64,000 bases of DNA from Kutzneria sp. CA-103260. GTDB lineage: Bacteria; Actinomycetota; Actinomycetes; Mycobacteriales; Pseudonocardiaceae. The position numbers were made by a program, and so were the translations under genes. The stretch is taken from positions 7,068,001 through 7,132,000 of the forward strand of contig NZ_CP073318.1 in assembly GCF_018263855.1 (NCBI RefSeq), in the 5' to 3' direction. This document shows, piece after piece, positions 1 through 8,642 of the stretch. The notes under the pieces are model-generated. The model was not told the DNA's origin and made no database searches. It worked only from the letters and a program-made list of their open reading frames with translations. Within the stretch, counting starts at the first letter, position 1; each line of letters starts with the position of its first letter.

Positions 1-455
1 TGTTCGGCCACGTGCTCCGGCTGACCGGTGGCGACCAGCAGTGGGCCGAGGACGTCGTCCAGGAGACGCTGTTCCGGGCCTGGCGCAACGCGGACAAGCT
101 CGACGACGCCCCCGGGCTGTTACGGGCGTGGCTGTTCACCGTCGCCCGCCGGATCGTGATCGACGGCCGGCGCAGCAAGGGCGCGCGGCCGCCGGAGACC
201 GAGGCCGGGCCGCTGGAACTGGTGGCCGTGCCCGACGGCACCGACAAGGCCCTGTCGGCCATGGTGGTGGCCGAGGCGCTGCGCAGCCTGTCCCCCGAGC
301 ACCGCGAGGCTATCCTCCAGACATACCTCAAGGACCGGACGGTGAACGAGGCCGCCGAGGTCCTGGGGGTGCCACCGGGCACGGTGAAGAGCCGGGTGTA
401 CTACGCACTGCGGGCCCTGCGGCGAGCCCTGCAGGATCGGGGGATGACCACATGA
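1..455 (+). CDS. ECF RNA polymerase sigma factor (5' truncated by window edge)
   Basis: The reading frame is open from base 3, so the gene begins before the window; 150 residues are visible. It shows the end of region 2 (QWAEDVVQETLFRAWRN) and a region 4 helix-turn-helix (EVLGVPPGTVKSRVYYALRALRRAL), the layout of an extracytoplasmic-function sigma factor. Its TGA overlaps the ATG of the anti-sigma gene (ATGA at 452-455), so the two are translationally coupled. The partner and order resemble the SigL/RslA or SigK/RskA systems of mycobacteria; the subgroup is not certain. Codon 120-122 is TTA, rare in such genomes. Confidence 0.92.
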   Translation, partial: FGHVLRLTGGDQQWAEDVVQETLFRAWRNADKLDDAPGLLRAWLFTVARRIVIDGRRSKGARPPETEAGPLELVAVPDGTDKALSAMVVAEALRSLSPEHREAILQTYLKDRTVNEAAEVLGVPPGTVKSRVYYALRALRRALQDRGMTT

Positions 456-1324
456 CATCGCCGACCGACCACGTGGACGTCGCGGCCTACGTGCTGGGTG
501 CGCTGGACGAGTCGGAGAACGCGGCCTTCGAGCGCCACCTGGCCACGTGCCCGCGCTGCCAGGCCGAGCTGAACGAGCTGTCCGGCCTGCCCTCGCTGCT
601 GGACCAGGTCCGCGGCAGCGGCCTGCTGGCCGACCTGCTCGGCGACGACCTGACCGGGCCCACCCACGGCAGCCTCAACCCGGGCCAGGGCCTGAGCACT
701 CCCCCACCGATGCTGGGCAACGCCGGCCCGTTCCCCAGCGGCCCGCCCGCCCCGCCGAGCGGCCCCCGGCACGGCCCCCGGCCGCCGATGAGCGGCCTGC
801 CCGACCTGTCCGACTTCCGCCCGGCGCCGCAGCTGCCCGCGCCACCGCGGCCCGAGGACAACGTGCTGCAGGGCGTGATGGTGAACATCGCCGACGCCCG
901 GCGGCGCCGCAAGCGCACCGGCCTGCTGGCCGCGGCTGCGGCGGCCGTGCTGATCGTCGGCGGCCCGCTGCTCACGCTCGGCCTGACCGGCGCCTTCAGC
1001 AGCGGCCCGGCCGAGACCATCCAGGCCAGCAACGGCCCGGTGAGCGCCAAGATCGGCCTGACCGGCGACGACCACGGCACCGGGGTGTCGTTCGACCTGA
1101 CCGGCGTCAAGGGCCCGCTGGACTGCACCCTGTACGCGGTGTCCAAGGACGGCAAGACCAAGCGCTCCGTCAGCAGCTGGACGGTGGACGCCAAGGGCTA
1201 CGGCACGGCCGAGAACTCCGCGGCGCTGCACATCGACGGCAACACCTCGATCGCCCGGCAGGACCTGGGCAAGCTGGAGTTCGCCCGCGAGGACGGGCCC
1301 GACATCCTCGACGTCGACGTCTGA
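452..1324 (+). CDS. Zinc-binding transmembrane anti-sigma factor (RskA/RslA type)
   Basis: 290 aa. The N-terminus has a zinc anti-sigma motif, H-x3-C-x2-C (HLATCPRC), in an ASD fold about residues 5-55. A Pro/Gly-rich linker (about 70-140), one Ala/Leu-rich transmembrane helix (about 155-178) and an extracytoplasmic domain of about 110 residues follow, resembling the RskA C-terminal domain. It should hold the upstream sigma factor at the membrane until an envelope signal triggers release. The start overlaps the sigma stop codon. A strong stem-loop lies just downstream at 1343-1378. Confidence 0.88.
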   Translation: MTSPTDHVDVAAYVLGALDESENAAFERHLATCPRCQAELNELSGLPSLLDQVRGSGLLADLLGDDLTGPTHGSLNPGQGLSTPPPMLGNAGPFPSGPPAPPSGPRHGPRPPMSGLPDLSDFRPAPQLPAPPRPEDNVLQGVMVNIADARRRRKRTGLLAAAAAAVLIVGGPLLTLGLTGAFSSGPAETIQASNGPVSAKIGLTGDDHGTGVSFDLTGVKGPLDCTLYAVSKDGKTKRSVSSWTVDAKGYGTAENSAALHIDGNTSIARQDLGKLEFAREDGPDILDVDV

Positions 1325-1342
1325 TCTTGTCGCCCCGTGAAC

Positions 1343-1378
1343 GTCTGTGGCGCACGGCCTCCGCCGTGCGCCACAGAC
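1343..1378. terminator. Bidirectional stem-loop terminator
   Basis: Perfect 15-bp inverted repeat (arms 1343-1357 and 1364-1378, six-base loop) lying between the convergent anti-sigma and sedolisin genes. No U-tract, as is usual in actinomycetes. Confidence 0.75.
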
Positions 1379-1397
1379 AGATAACGATGAGGGTCGC

Positions 1398-3026
1398 TCA
1401 GCCCAGCAGCGCGTCACCCAGCGTGATGCCGTTGGGGGTGCCCCAGCCGCTGGCCATGTCGTAGCCCGCAGCCGCCTTATAGAAGCGGTTGTCCCCGACT
1501 GTCACGTCGTTGACATCCGCACCGCCCAGTGCGTACAGCTTCGGGTTCAGCTGGCCGACCACCAGCTTGCCCAGGACGCCGGCCCGCTGGTTGATCAGCG
1601 TCAGGTAGGACGCCCACAGCGGAGCCGCCGCGCTGGTGCCGCCGTTGCGGCCCCACGCGCCCTGGATGTAGACGGAGTACTCGCCGCCGGCCGCCGCCGC
1701 CGACACGTCCGGCACCTGCCGCTTGCCGCCCGTGCCCTGCCAGGACGGCTTGTCGAACACCGTCGACTGCCCGCCGCCGCCGGCCCAGCCGCCGCCCTGG
1801 TTCCACGTCGTCTCCGAGGCGCGGGTGCCGTCCGCGTTCAGGGTCAGCGTGGTGCCGCCGACGCTGGTCACGTTCGGGTCCGAGCCGGGGAAGTCCACGG
1901 CCAGGTCGGCCGCGTGCTGGGTGTTGGCGTCCCGCTCGCAGTCGTAGGCCCCCGCGTCGCCGGCCGGCGCGAAGAACGTCATGCCCTGGGCGGCCGCCTG
2001 CTTGGCCACCGCGTCCACCGCCTGCATCGAGGCGAGGCTGCGGTCGTACTCGCACAGGCCCCAGCTCGACGACGCCACCGGCACGTTGTCGGCGACCATC
2101 GCGTTCCACATGTCCACCTCGGCCGAGGTGGTGTTGGGCGCGGTGTAGACGACCAGGTTGGCCTTGGGCGCGATCGCGTGCGCCACCTCGATGTCCAGCT
2201 CCACCTCGGCCTGCGCCGAGCCGGCGTCGGTGTTGCCGCCGTCGATGTTCTTCACCGTCGGCGGCGTGGTCGGCAGGTTGTACTGGTGGTCGTAGGTGTC
2301 GATGTTGGCCTGGTCGAACTTGCCGTACTCGAACAGCGCCAGGGTCTGGCCGGCGCCGGTGTCGAAGGAGTTCAGCCCGTACGCCGACCGCAGCTCGGTC
2401 GGCGTGTAGCCGCCGCCGGGGCCGCTGCCGACCTTGGGGCCGGCCACCTCGGCGTCCCGCCGCTGGGGCAGGTAGTGCTCGTCCAGCCCGGTCACGCCGC
2501 TGACCAGCGAGGCCAGCGAGGTCGGCACCTTGGGCGTGGCGTCGGCGGCGGTGAAGTCCCGACCCAGGCCCGCGTCGTGCCAGCGGGCCAGCGAGGTGTT
2601 GAAGGCGGCGCCGAGCTGGTCGGCCGTGCCGGTGGCGTCCACCGCCAGCCGGTTCGCGCTCACCCCGGTGACCGTCAGGCCCCGCGACCGCAGGTAGTCG
2701 GTGACCCGGTTCACATCGGCCTGGGTCGGTCCGAAACGATCCCGAAACTGTTGCGGCGTAACGTGCTTGGCGCGGCCGGCGGCCTGGTCGGCGAGCAGTC
2801 CGTCCAGTTCGGACTGATTACGCAGCTTGAGGCTGACCGCCACGGACAGCCGCTCGGCGCCGGGTAACTGGCCGGTTCTCACCGCGCGGTCGAGTCCGGG
2901 CACGACGCTCGCCACCAGCGGCGAGAACGCCGGCGTCGGCTGCGCGAGCGCGGGTGCGCCCACGCTGACCAGCGACAACGGACCTACGGTGAGGATCGCG
3001 ACCATGGTGCGGCGGGACAGGGCCAC
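1398..3026 (-). CDS. Secreted S53 family peptidase (sedolisin/kumamolisin)
   Basis: About 542 aa. A signal peptide (MALSRRT followed by a hydrophobic stretch ending GAPALA) precedes an activation prodomain (about 35-175) and an S53 catalytic domain. The catalytic Glu and Asp are visible in EVELDIEVAHA (about 275-285), the oxyanion Asp in APAGDAGAYDC and the nucleophile Ser in NGGTSAAAP (about 465). These are acid-acting endopeptidases that mature by self-cleavage. GTG at 3026 is preferred over the GTG at 3032 because AAGGAG lies five bases before it and overlaps the other. Divergent from the regulator at 3158. Confidence 0.93.
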   Translation of the reverse strand: MALSRRTMVAILTVGPLSLVSVGAPALAQPTPAFSPLVASVVPGLDRAVRTGQLPGAERLSVAVSLKLRNQSELDGLLADQAAGRAKHVTPQQFRDRFGPTQADVNRVTDYLRSRGLTVTGVSANRLAVDATGTADQLGAAFNTSLARWHDAGLGRDFTAADATPKVPTSLASLVSGVTGLDEHYLPQRRDAEVAGPKVGSGPGGGYTPTELRSAYGLNSFDTGAGQTLALFEYGKFDQANIDTYDHQYNLPTTPPTVKNIDGGNTDAGSAQAEVELDIEVAHAIAPKANLVVYTAPNTTSAEVDMWNAMVADNVPVASSSWGLCEYDRSLASMQAVDAVAKQAAAQGMTFFAPAGDAGAYDCERDANTQHAADLAVDFPGSDPNVTSVGGTTLTLNADGTRASETTWNQGGGWAGGGGQSTVFDKPSWQGTGGKRQVPDVSAAAAGGEYSVYIQGAWGRNGGTSAAAPLWASYLTLINQRAGVLGKLVVGQLNPKLYALGGADVNDVTVGDNRFYKAAAGYDMASGWGTPNGITLGDALLG

Positions 3027-3157
3027 TTGCACTCCTTCGAGTGGTATCGATCACTCAGCGCCCCTAAAATAGACCAGTCCGACGTTGGCAGATGAACCAA
3101 CGGGGGGAATGACCCGCCACGTCCGCGCACGGACCGTCGCAGCTTGGAGGTACCCGC

Positions 3158-4144
3158 GTGACCCGCACCTTCGCCGCAGCCCTTGACCTCGGAGCCGGAC
3201 CGGAGCACGAGGAGGAGCTGGGCGAGGTACTGCGCAGAGGGCCGTTCCACCTGGCGTTGCAGGCCGCCATCGCGGCCAGCGGGCTGAGCCTGGAGACCGT
3301 GCAGCGCCGGTTGCAGGCCCGCGGCCACGAGGTCAGCGTGGCCAGCCTGAGCTACTGGCAGCGGGGCCGCAGCCGGCCCGAGCGGGCCAGCTCGCTGGAG
3401 ACCGTGCGCAGCCTGGACACCGTGCTCGGGCTGCCGTCCGGCTCGCTGATCAGCCTGCTCGGGCCGGCCCGGCCGCGGGGCCGCTGGGCCAACCACGTGC
3501 CCGGCTCCGTGCCGTACACCGAGCTCGGGCACAGCGAGCGGACCGTCGAGATCCTCTCCGACACCCTCGACCCGGAGACCAACCAGCGGCTGGAGACCCT
3601 CAGCCACCACCAGGACCTCTACCTGGACGAGGACGGCCGCGGCTACCGGATGGCCGTGCGCCGGGTGCTGCGGGCCCGGGCCGACGGGGCCGACCGGATG
3701 CTGGTGATGAACGTCGGCGACGACCCCGAGGCCGGCAGCCCGGTGTTCACCGCCGGCGTCAACTGCGTGCTCGGCCGCACCGTGTACGACGCCGAGGAGG
3801 ACGTCACCGCCGCCGAGCTGCTGTTCCACCGCAAGCTCACCATCGGCGAGACGTACCTGGCCGAGTACGAGATCAGCGGCGTCAACCCGAAGGTGCGCAC
3901 CACCGAGCTGACCCTGGGCTTCCGCCAGCCGACCCGGGAGTGCGTGCTCCAGGTCGTGTTCCACCCCAACGCCGTGCCGGCGCGCTGCTACCCCGTGTGG
4001 CAGCCGCAGGCCAAGCAGCAGGCCGCCGGCCGGCGCAACCGCCGCGAGGAGTCCGAGCAGCGCATCGAGCCCAACGGCAGCGTGCACGTGGCCCTGGTCG
4101 ACATCCCCGCTGGTCTGTACGGCCTACGATGGGAATGGGAGTAG
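3158..4144 (+). CDS. XRE-like helix-turn-helix regulator with large C-terminal domain
   Basis: 328 aa, GTG start with the Shine-Dalgarno TTGGAGG at 3144-3150. Residues about 30-105 form an N-terminal helical DNA-binding region (LSLETVQRRLQARG followed by SYWQRGRSRPERA), as in XRE regulators where the operator helix is followed by a YWxRGRSxP turn. The remaining 220 residues match no domain I can name and contain an EEDVTAAELLFHRKLTIGE stretch that may be a sensor or dimerisation fold. Orphan gene, divergent from the sedolisin. Likely transcriptional regulator; ligand and targets unknown. Confidence 0.7.
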   Translation: MTRTFAAALDLGAGPEHEEELGEVLRRGPFHLALQAAIAASGLSLETVQRRLQARGHEVSVASLSYWQRGRSRPERASSLETVRSLDTVLGLPSGSLISLLGPARPRGRWANHVPGSVPYTELGHSERTVEILSDTLDPETNQRLETLSHHQDLYLDEDGRGYRMAVRRVLRARADGADRMLVMNVGDDPEAGSPVFTAGVNCVLGRTVYDAEEDVTAAELLFHRKLTIGETYLAEYEISGVNPKVRTTELTLGFRQPTRECVLQVVFHPNAVPARCYPVWQPQAKQQAAGRRNRREESEQRIEPNGSVHVALVDIPAGLYGLRWEWE

Positions 4145-4302
4145 CTACATCGGGTGTTAACGCTGCGCACCGGGTGTCAGCGGTAGCCGATCGCCGTGAC
4201 CGGGTATAGAAACCGGTGCGGGCCGATCGGCAACCTGCTCCCGGCATGTCACGTCCTGGTGACGGGGAACGCCGTGCGGCCCCGTCATGCGGGAAGGGGC
4301 AG

Positions 4303-5820
4303 GTGTTGGACAACCGGTATCGCCACGGGAGCTCCTACCGCCGGCCGTATCGGCGGCCGTACCGGCCGAGCAACGGCCTGCGCAACGCCAAGATCGCGGT
4401 GGCCCTGGCCTCGACGCTCACGCTGGTGCTGACCTGGTTCGGCTGGACCCAGCTGCAGCAGATCAACAGCGGGCTGACCACGGCCGACGTCATCGAGTCG
4501 GGCACCAGCACCGAGTCGCCGGCCGACGGCTCCGAGGACATCCTGCTGGTCGGCATGGACAGCCGGACCGACGCGCAGGGCAACCCCCTGTCCCCCGACC
4601 TGCTGGCCCAGCTGCACGCCGGCGGCGACGACGGCGAGTCCAACACCGACACGATGATCCTGGTGCACATCCCCAACGGCGGGAACCGGGCGACCGCGAT
4701 CTCCATCCCGCGCGACTCGTACGTGGACATCGCCGGCGGCCACGGCACCCACAAGATCAACTCGGCGTTCGCCTGGGGCAAGAACGCCGTGCTGCCGAGC
4801 CTGCGGCAGCAGGGCCTGTCCGGCGCGCAGCTGGACGTGCAGTCCAACCAGGAGGGCGCCAAGACCGCCATCCGAACCGTGCAGGACCTGACCGGCGTCA
4901 CCATCGACCACTACGCGCAGATCAACCTGGCCGGGTTCTACGACATCACCCAGGCCATCGGCGGCGTGCAGGTGTGCCTGAAGAACGCCGTCGACGACAC
5001 CTTCTCCGGCGCGCACTTCCAGGCCGGGGAGCAGAGCGTGTCCGGGGCCGCCGCGCTGTCGTTCGTGCGGCAGCGGCACGGGCTGCCCGAGGGCGACCTG
5101 GACCGGATCCGCCGGCAGCAGGCGTTCATGGCCGGCATGGCGCAGAAGGTGCTGTCCGCCGGCACCCTGGCCGATCCGGACAAGCTGGCCGCGCTGGCCG
5201 ACGCGATCAAGAAGTCGGTGGTGCTGGACCAGGGCTGGAACCTGGTCAGCTTCGCCCAGCAGCTGCGCGGGCTGACCGGCGGCAGCACCCAGTTCAGCAC
5301 CATCCCGATCAAGAACATCTCGTATCAGACGCCCGAGGACGGCGACGCCGTGCAGGTCGACCCGTTCCGGGTCCAGGACTTCGTGCGGAGCCTGACCGCC
5401 CCGACCACCACCACCCCGGCGCCGCCGGCGATCACCGTGGACGTGTTCAACGGGACCAGCACCGTCGGCCTGGCCGCGCGGACCATGAGCCAGCTGGTGT
5501 CCAAGGGCTACGGGCAGGGCGAGACCAGCAACACCATGGCGCGGACCTCCACCCTGGTCACCTACGGCTCCGGCCCGCACGCGCAGGCCGACGCGCAGAA
5601 GGTCGCGCACGACCTGGGCGACGGCGTCACCGTGTCCCAGGAGCCCAGCCTGGCCGACGGCCATGTCGAGGTCTACCTGGGCAGCGACTACCGCGGACCC
5701 GGGGCCCAGGGCTGGGCCGCTGGTGGTGGCCTCTCGCTCAACGGGGCGGCCTTGAAGGCCGCTCCGACCACCAATTCCGACGCGCCGATCACGGCGGACG
5801 GCGTCACCTGCGTCAACTAG
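4303..5820 (+). CDS. LCP family (LytR-CpsA-Psr) glycopolymer transferase with LytR_C domain
   Basis: 505 aa from a GTG preceded by GGGAAGGGG at 4291-4298; an upstream in-frame ATG (4216) lacks that ribosome site. A short basic cytoplasmic tail is followed by one transmembrane helix (about 25-48), an LCP domain (DILLVGMDSRTD, then ISIPRDSYVDI, then FVRQRHGLPEGDLDRIRRQ with the Arg/Asp residues that bind polyprenyl pyrophosphate) and a C-terminal LytR_C domain (about 390-480, starting ITVDVFNGTSTVGLA). It should attach arabinogalactan-like or teichoic polymers to peptidoglycan at the outer membrane face. Single gene. Confidence 0.92.
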   Translation: MLDNRYRHGSSYRRPYRRPYRPSNGLRNAKIAVALASTLTLVLTWFGWTQLQQINSGLTTADVIESGTSTESPADGSEDILLVGMDSRTDAQGNPLSPDLLAQLHAGGDDGESNTDTMILVHIPNGGNRATAISIPRDSYVDIAGGHGTHKINSAFAWGKNAVLPSLRQQGLSGAQLDVQSNQEGAKTAIRTVQDLTGVTIDHYAQINLAGFYDITQAIGGVQVCLKNAVDDTFSGAHFQAGEQSVSGAAALSFVRQRHGLPEGDLDRIRRQQAFMAGMAQKVLSAGTLADPDKLAALADAIKKSVVLDQGWNLVSFAQQLRGLTGGSTQFSTIPIKNISYQTPEDGDAVQVDPFRVQDFVRSLTAPTTTTPAPPAITVDVFNGTSTVGLAARTMSQLVSKGYGQGETSNTMARTSTLVTYGSGPHAQADAQKVAHDLGDGVTVSQEPSLADGHVEVYLGSDYRGPGAQGWAAGGGLSLNGAALKAAPTTNSDAPITADGVTCVN

Positions 5821-5842
5821 CTTCGGGCTAGTCGGGGCAGGC

Positions 5843-6106
5843 TCAGGACTGGACGTTGCCCTGCTGGTGCGTGGTGTGCTGCGTGGCGCTGGGCTGCTGC
5901 GGGGTCTGGGTCAGCTGCTGGGGCGGGGCGGGCTGGGCCGGAGTTTCCTCGGCCTGGCCGTCCTTGGCCCCCATCTCAGCCTTGAAGATCCGCAACGACT
6001 GGCCGATGCCGCGAGCGGCGGACGGCAGTTTCTTCGCGCCGAACAGCACCACGATCACCAACAGGATGATGACCAGGTGCGTTGGGGTGAAAAAGTTGAA
6101 TGGCAT
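5843..6106 (-). CDS. tatA: Sec-independent translocase subunit TatA
   Basis: 87 aa. Starts MPFNFFTPTHLVIILL: an N-terminal transmembrane helix, the FGAKKLPSAARGIGQSLRIF hinge and amphipathic helix, then an acidic and Gln/Pro/Thr-rich tail (AQPAPPQQLTQTPQQPS). TatA builds the pore for folded twin-arginine substrates. The longer in-frame start at 6163 adds residues unlike the family, so ATG at 6106 is chosen. It stands alone, convergent with the LCP gene; no tatC is nearby. Confidence 0.9.
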   Translation of the reverse strand: MPFNFFTPTHLVIILLVIVVLFGAKKLPSAARGIGQSLRIFKAEMGAKDGQAEETPAQPAPPQQLTQTPQQPSATQHTTHQQGNVQS

Positions 6107-6270
6107 CGCCGTCCAGCGTAACCCACGCACCGCCGGGGACAAGCCCGCCAACCGGCCGGACACCCACTGGTAGCCGACCGGCCACTTCCGGCCCCGGTGG
6201 CCCCCACCCGGCCTCCCCTGCCCCGTTCGGGTGAGACCCTCGTCCGAAAAGTTCTCGCGAAACCCGCGTA

Positions 6271-6774
6271 ATGAACCGCTCCGTGCGCGCTCTCATCAAC
6301 GTGCGGATCGACCCGATGACATACCAGCGCGTGCTCGGCGACGAGCTACGCAAGCTGCGCAAGCAACGCGGCTGGACCAGGAAGGTGCTGCAGGGGAAGT
6401 TGCAGACCGAGGTCTCGCTGCAGACGCTGGCCACCTACGAACTGGGCACCAGACAGTGCTCGGTGGTCCGGCTGGCCGAGATCTGCCTTGCCCTCGACGC
6501 CACGCCCCACGACCTGCTGGCCCGGGTGCACGGCCGGATCTTCACCGACACCCCCGGCGGCGACCACATCCGTCTCGAGCTGTCCCGCGTCGTCGAGGAC
6601 GGCCAGCCCGAGCTGCTGCCCCTGCGCCGCTGGGCCCGCGACCGCCTCCGCGTCGCCGGCGCCCGCACCTCCGAGGTGCAGCTCGACCTGCCCGCCCTGC
6701 GGCAGCTCGCCGAGCTCTGCGGCGTCGACACCGTGGATTTGATGTCGAGGCTCCGGCAGCTCATGACCCACTGA
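6271..6774 (+). CDS. BldD-like XRE family regulator
   Basis: 167 aa, about the length of BldD. It has an N-terminal HTH (LGDELRKLRKQRGWTRKVL then YELGTRQCSVVRLAEICLAL, residues about 21-75) and a C-terminal helical domain (EVQLDLPALRQLAELCGV) laid out like the BldD regulatory domain. In BldD that domain binds cyclic-di-GMP through RGD-x8-RQDD; here the aligned positions read AGART and LDLPA, so the motif seems absent. An internal ATG at 6316 (MTYQRVLGDE) is an alternative start. Divergent from tatA. Likely a DNA-binding regulator that does not respond to c-di-GMP; this is inference. Confidence 0.75.
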   Translation: MNRSVRALINVRIDPMTYQRVLGDELRKLRKQRGWTRKVLQGKLQTEVSLQTLATYELGTRQCSVVRLAEICLALDATPHDLLARVHGRIFTDTPGGDHIRLELSRVVEDGQPELLPLRRWARDRLRVAGARTSEVQLDLPALRQLAELCGVDTVDLMSRLRQLMTH

Positions 6775-7073
6775 CCCCGGTCGCCCTCTCCCCGGCGACC
6801 GGTCCCCACCCTGCACCACCCCTGGCCCAGCGCGCCCTCCCCGCCGCCCCCGTTCGTCACCTGCGGTCCGCACGTGGCGTGGAGAGGCAAGCACGACGCG
6901 CATGGCCGTCCGGACGCCCTGCCCGGTGCCCTTCGCCGGCCAGGACCCGCGTGTCCCACCACGCGAGAAGCCGGCCGCGGACCCCACCGCGGCCGGCTTC
7001 GTGGGAGACCGACACCCCGAAGTCCGCCTCCCGGCTCCTCGCCAGGCCCGCTCGCGCCTGCCCGTCGCCCCCG
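6775..7073. terminator. Convergent intergenic region with terminator hairpin
   Basis: Non-coding gap between the BldD-like gene (+) and the monooxygenase (-). It contains a perfect 14-bp inverted repeat with a six-base loop (6967-6980 / 6987-7000, GAAGCCGGCCGCGG arm), probably a shared terminator. I see nothing else in it. Confidence 0.65.
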
Positions 7074-8567
7074 TCAGCCGACCGCGGTCGGGGTGCGGGT
7101 CGCGGCCAGCAGCTCGTAGTCGGCGAGCTCGACCTTGCGGGTTCGCACCTTGTACTGCCAGACGAAGCCGGGCCAGACGGTGCGGTTGACGCCGGCGGAG
7201 TCGAGGTACCAGCTCTTGCAGCCGCCGACGCTCCACACGCCCTTGCGCAGCTTGCGCTGGATCTCCAGGTTGAACTTGCGCTGCGGGACGGGCCGCACGT
7301 CCATGGCGGCGGCGCGGTGGGAGTCGAGCAGCCGCAGGCACTCCAGCACGTAGCGGCTCTGGGCCTCGATCATCAGCACCACGGAGTTGTGGCCGAGACC
7401 GGTGTTGGGGCCGAGCAGGAAGAACAGGTTCGGGAAGCCGGAGACGCCGATGCCGAGATAGGTCTCCAGGCCCTTCTCCCGCCACTGGCTGGTCAGGTCG
7501 ACGCCGTTGCGGCCCTTGATGTCCAGGTAGTCGAAGGCGTCGGTGACGTGGAAGCCGGTGCCGTAGATGATGGCGTCGACCTCGTGCTCGACACCGTCGG
7601 CGGTGACGACGGAGTGCTCGCGGACCTCGGTGATGCCGTCGGTGACCAGCTCGACGTTGGGACGGTTGAAGGTGGCGTAGTAGTCGTTGGAGATCAGCAC
7701 CCGCTTGCAGCCCATGGTGTAGTCGGGCGTGAGCTTGCGGCGCAGCTCCGGGTCGTGCACCTGCTCGTTGATCTGCTTGCGCACGGGCTGGGAGGCGAAG
7801 GCCATCAGCTTCGGGTTGAACGTGAACGCCAGCGCCCGCGCGTCCAGGGCCCAGAACAGGGCGGTCCGCCGCAGCCACTGGGTGAGGGGCAGGTTGCGGA
7901 AGAGGGTCTTCTCGATCTTGCTGACCGGTCGGTCGCCCTTCGGCATCACCCACGCCGGCGTGCGCTGGAACACCGTGAGGTGCTCGACCTGCTTGGCGAT
8001 CTCCGGCACGAACTGGATAGCGCTGGCCCCGGTGCCGATCACGGCGACCCGCTTGCCGGTCAGGTCGTAGTCGTGGTTCCACTGCGCGGAGTGGAAGGTC
8101 TCGCCCTGGAACCGCTCGATGCCGGGCAGGTCGGGAATGGACGGGATGTGCAGCGCCCCGATGCCGGCCACCACGGCGCCGGCGGTGTAGGTGTCGCCCG
8201 ACTCGGTCCGCACCGTCCAGAGCTTGGTGTCGTCGTCGAAGACCGCGCCGACGACCTTCACGCCGAACCGGATGTGCTCGCGCAGCCCGTGCTTGTCGGC
8301 GACGATCCGCAGGTAGTCCCAGATCTCCCGCTGGCCCGCGTAGAGCCGGCTCCACTCCGGGTTCTGCTCGTACGAGAAGGAGTACAGGTGGGAGGGGATG
8401 TCGCAGGCACAGCCCGGGTAGGTGTTGTCCCGCCAGGTGCCGCCGACGTCCTCGGCCTTCTCCAGGATGACGAAGTCGCGCCGGCCGGCCTGCTTGAGCT
8501 GGATGGCCATGCCGAGCCCGGAGAACCCGGTGCCGATGATGACGACGCTGGTGTCCTGCCCGCCCAT
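7074..8567 (-). CDS. FAD-dependent monooxygenase, Baeyer-Villiger type
   Basis: 497 aa. Two Rossmann motifs bind FAD (GTGFSGLG, residues 12-19) and NADPH (GTGASA, 178-183). Between them is the Baeyer-Villiger fingerprint F-x-G-x3-H-x3-W (FQGETFHSAQW, 153-163). Such enzymes insert oxygen next to a ketone, or oxidise S/N atoms, using NADPH and O2. ATG at 8567 has AAGGA upstream. It is divergent from a TetR gene with paired GTAGGTTAC repeats between them, so it is probably repressed by that regulator and induced by its substrate. The substrate is unknown. Confidence 0.92.
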   Translation of the reverse strand: MGGQDTSVVIIGTGFSGLGMAIQLKQAGRRDFVILEKAEDVGGTWRDNTYPGCACDIPSHLYSFSYEQNPEWSRLYAGQREIWDYLRIVADKHGLREHIRFGVKVVGAVFDDDTKLWTVRTESGDTYTAGAVVAGIGALHIPSIPDLPGIERFQGETFHSAQWNHDYDLTGKRVAVIGTGASAIQFVPEIAKQVEHLTVFQRTPAWVMPKGDRPVSKIEKTLFRNLPLTQWLRRTALFWALDARALAFTFNPKLMAFASQPVRKQINEQVHDPELRRKLTPDYTMGCKRVLISNDYYATFNRPNVELVTDGITEVREHSVVTADGVEHEVDAIIYGTGFHVTDAFDYLDIKGRNGVDLTSQWREKGLETYLGIGVSGFPNLFFLLGPNTGLGHNSVVLMIEAQSRYVLECLRLLDSHRAAAMDVRPVPQRKFNLEIQRKLRKGVWSVGGCKSWYLDSAGVNRTVWPGFVWQYKVRTRKVELADYELLAATRTPTAVG

Positions 8568-8599
8568 GTCCCGAATCCTTCCGTCGACCTTTACCGGCA

Positions 8600-8623
8600 A
8601 GTAGGTTACTACGAGTAGGTTAC
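8600..8623. promoter_or_regulatory. Candidate operator: tandem AGTAGGTTAC repeats
   Basis: AGTAGGTTAC occurs at 8600-8609 and again at 8614-8623, a 14-bp period, within the 75-bp gap between the divergent monooxygenase and TetR genes. A CTAC-GA-GTAG palindrome sits at the junction. A likely binding site for the adjacent TetR protein. Confidence 0.55.
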
Positions 8624-8642
8624 CTTGGGTAGACTCACTCTC

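Noticed and set aside
1347..2867. Long plus-strand frame opposite the sedolisin gene
   Set aside because: Antisense shadow without recognisable motifs; the S53 catalytic residues lie on the other strand.
6231..8618. 795-codon open frame on the plus strand across the BldD-like gene and opposite the monooxygenase
   Set aside because: It is a shadow of two well-supported genes in other frames and has low-complexity composition.
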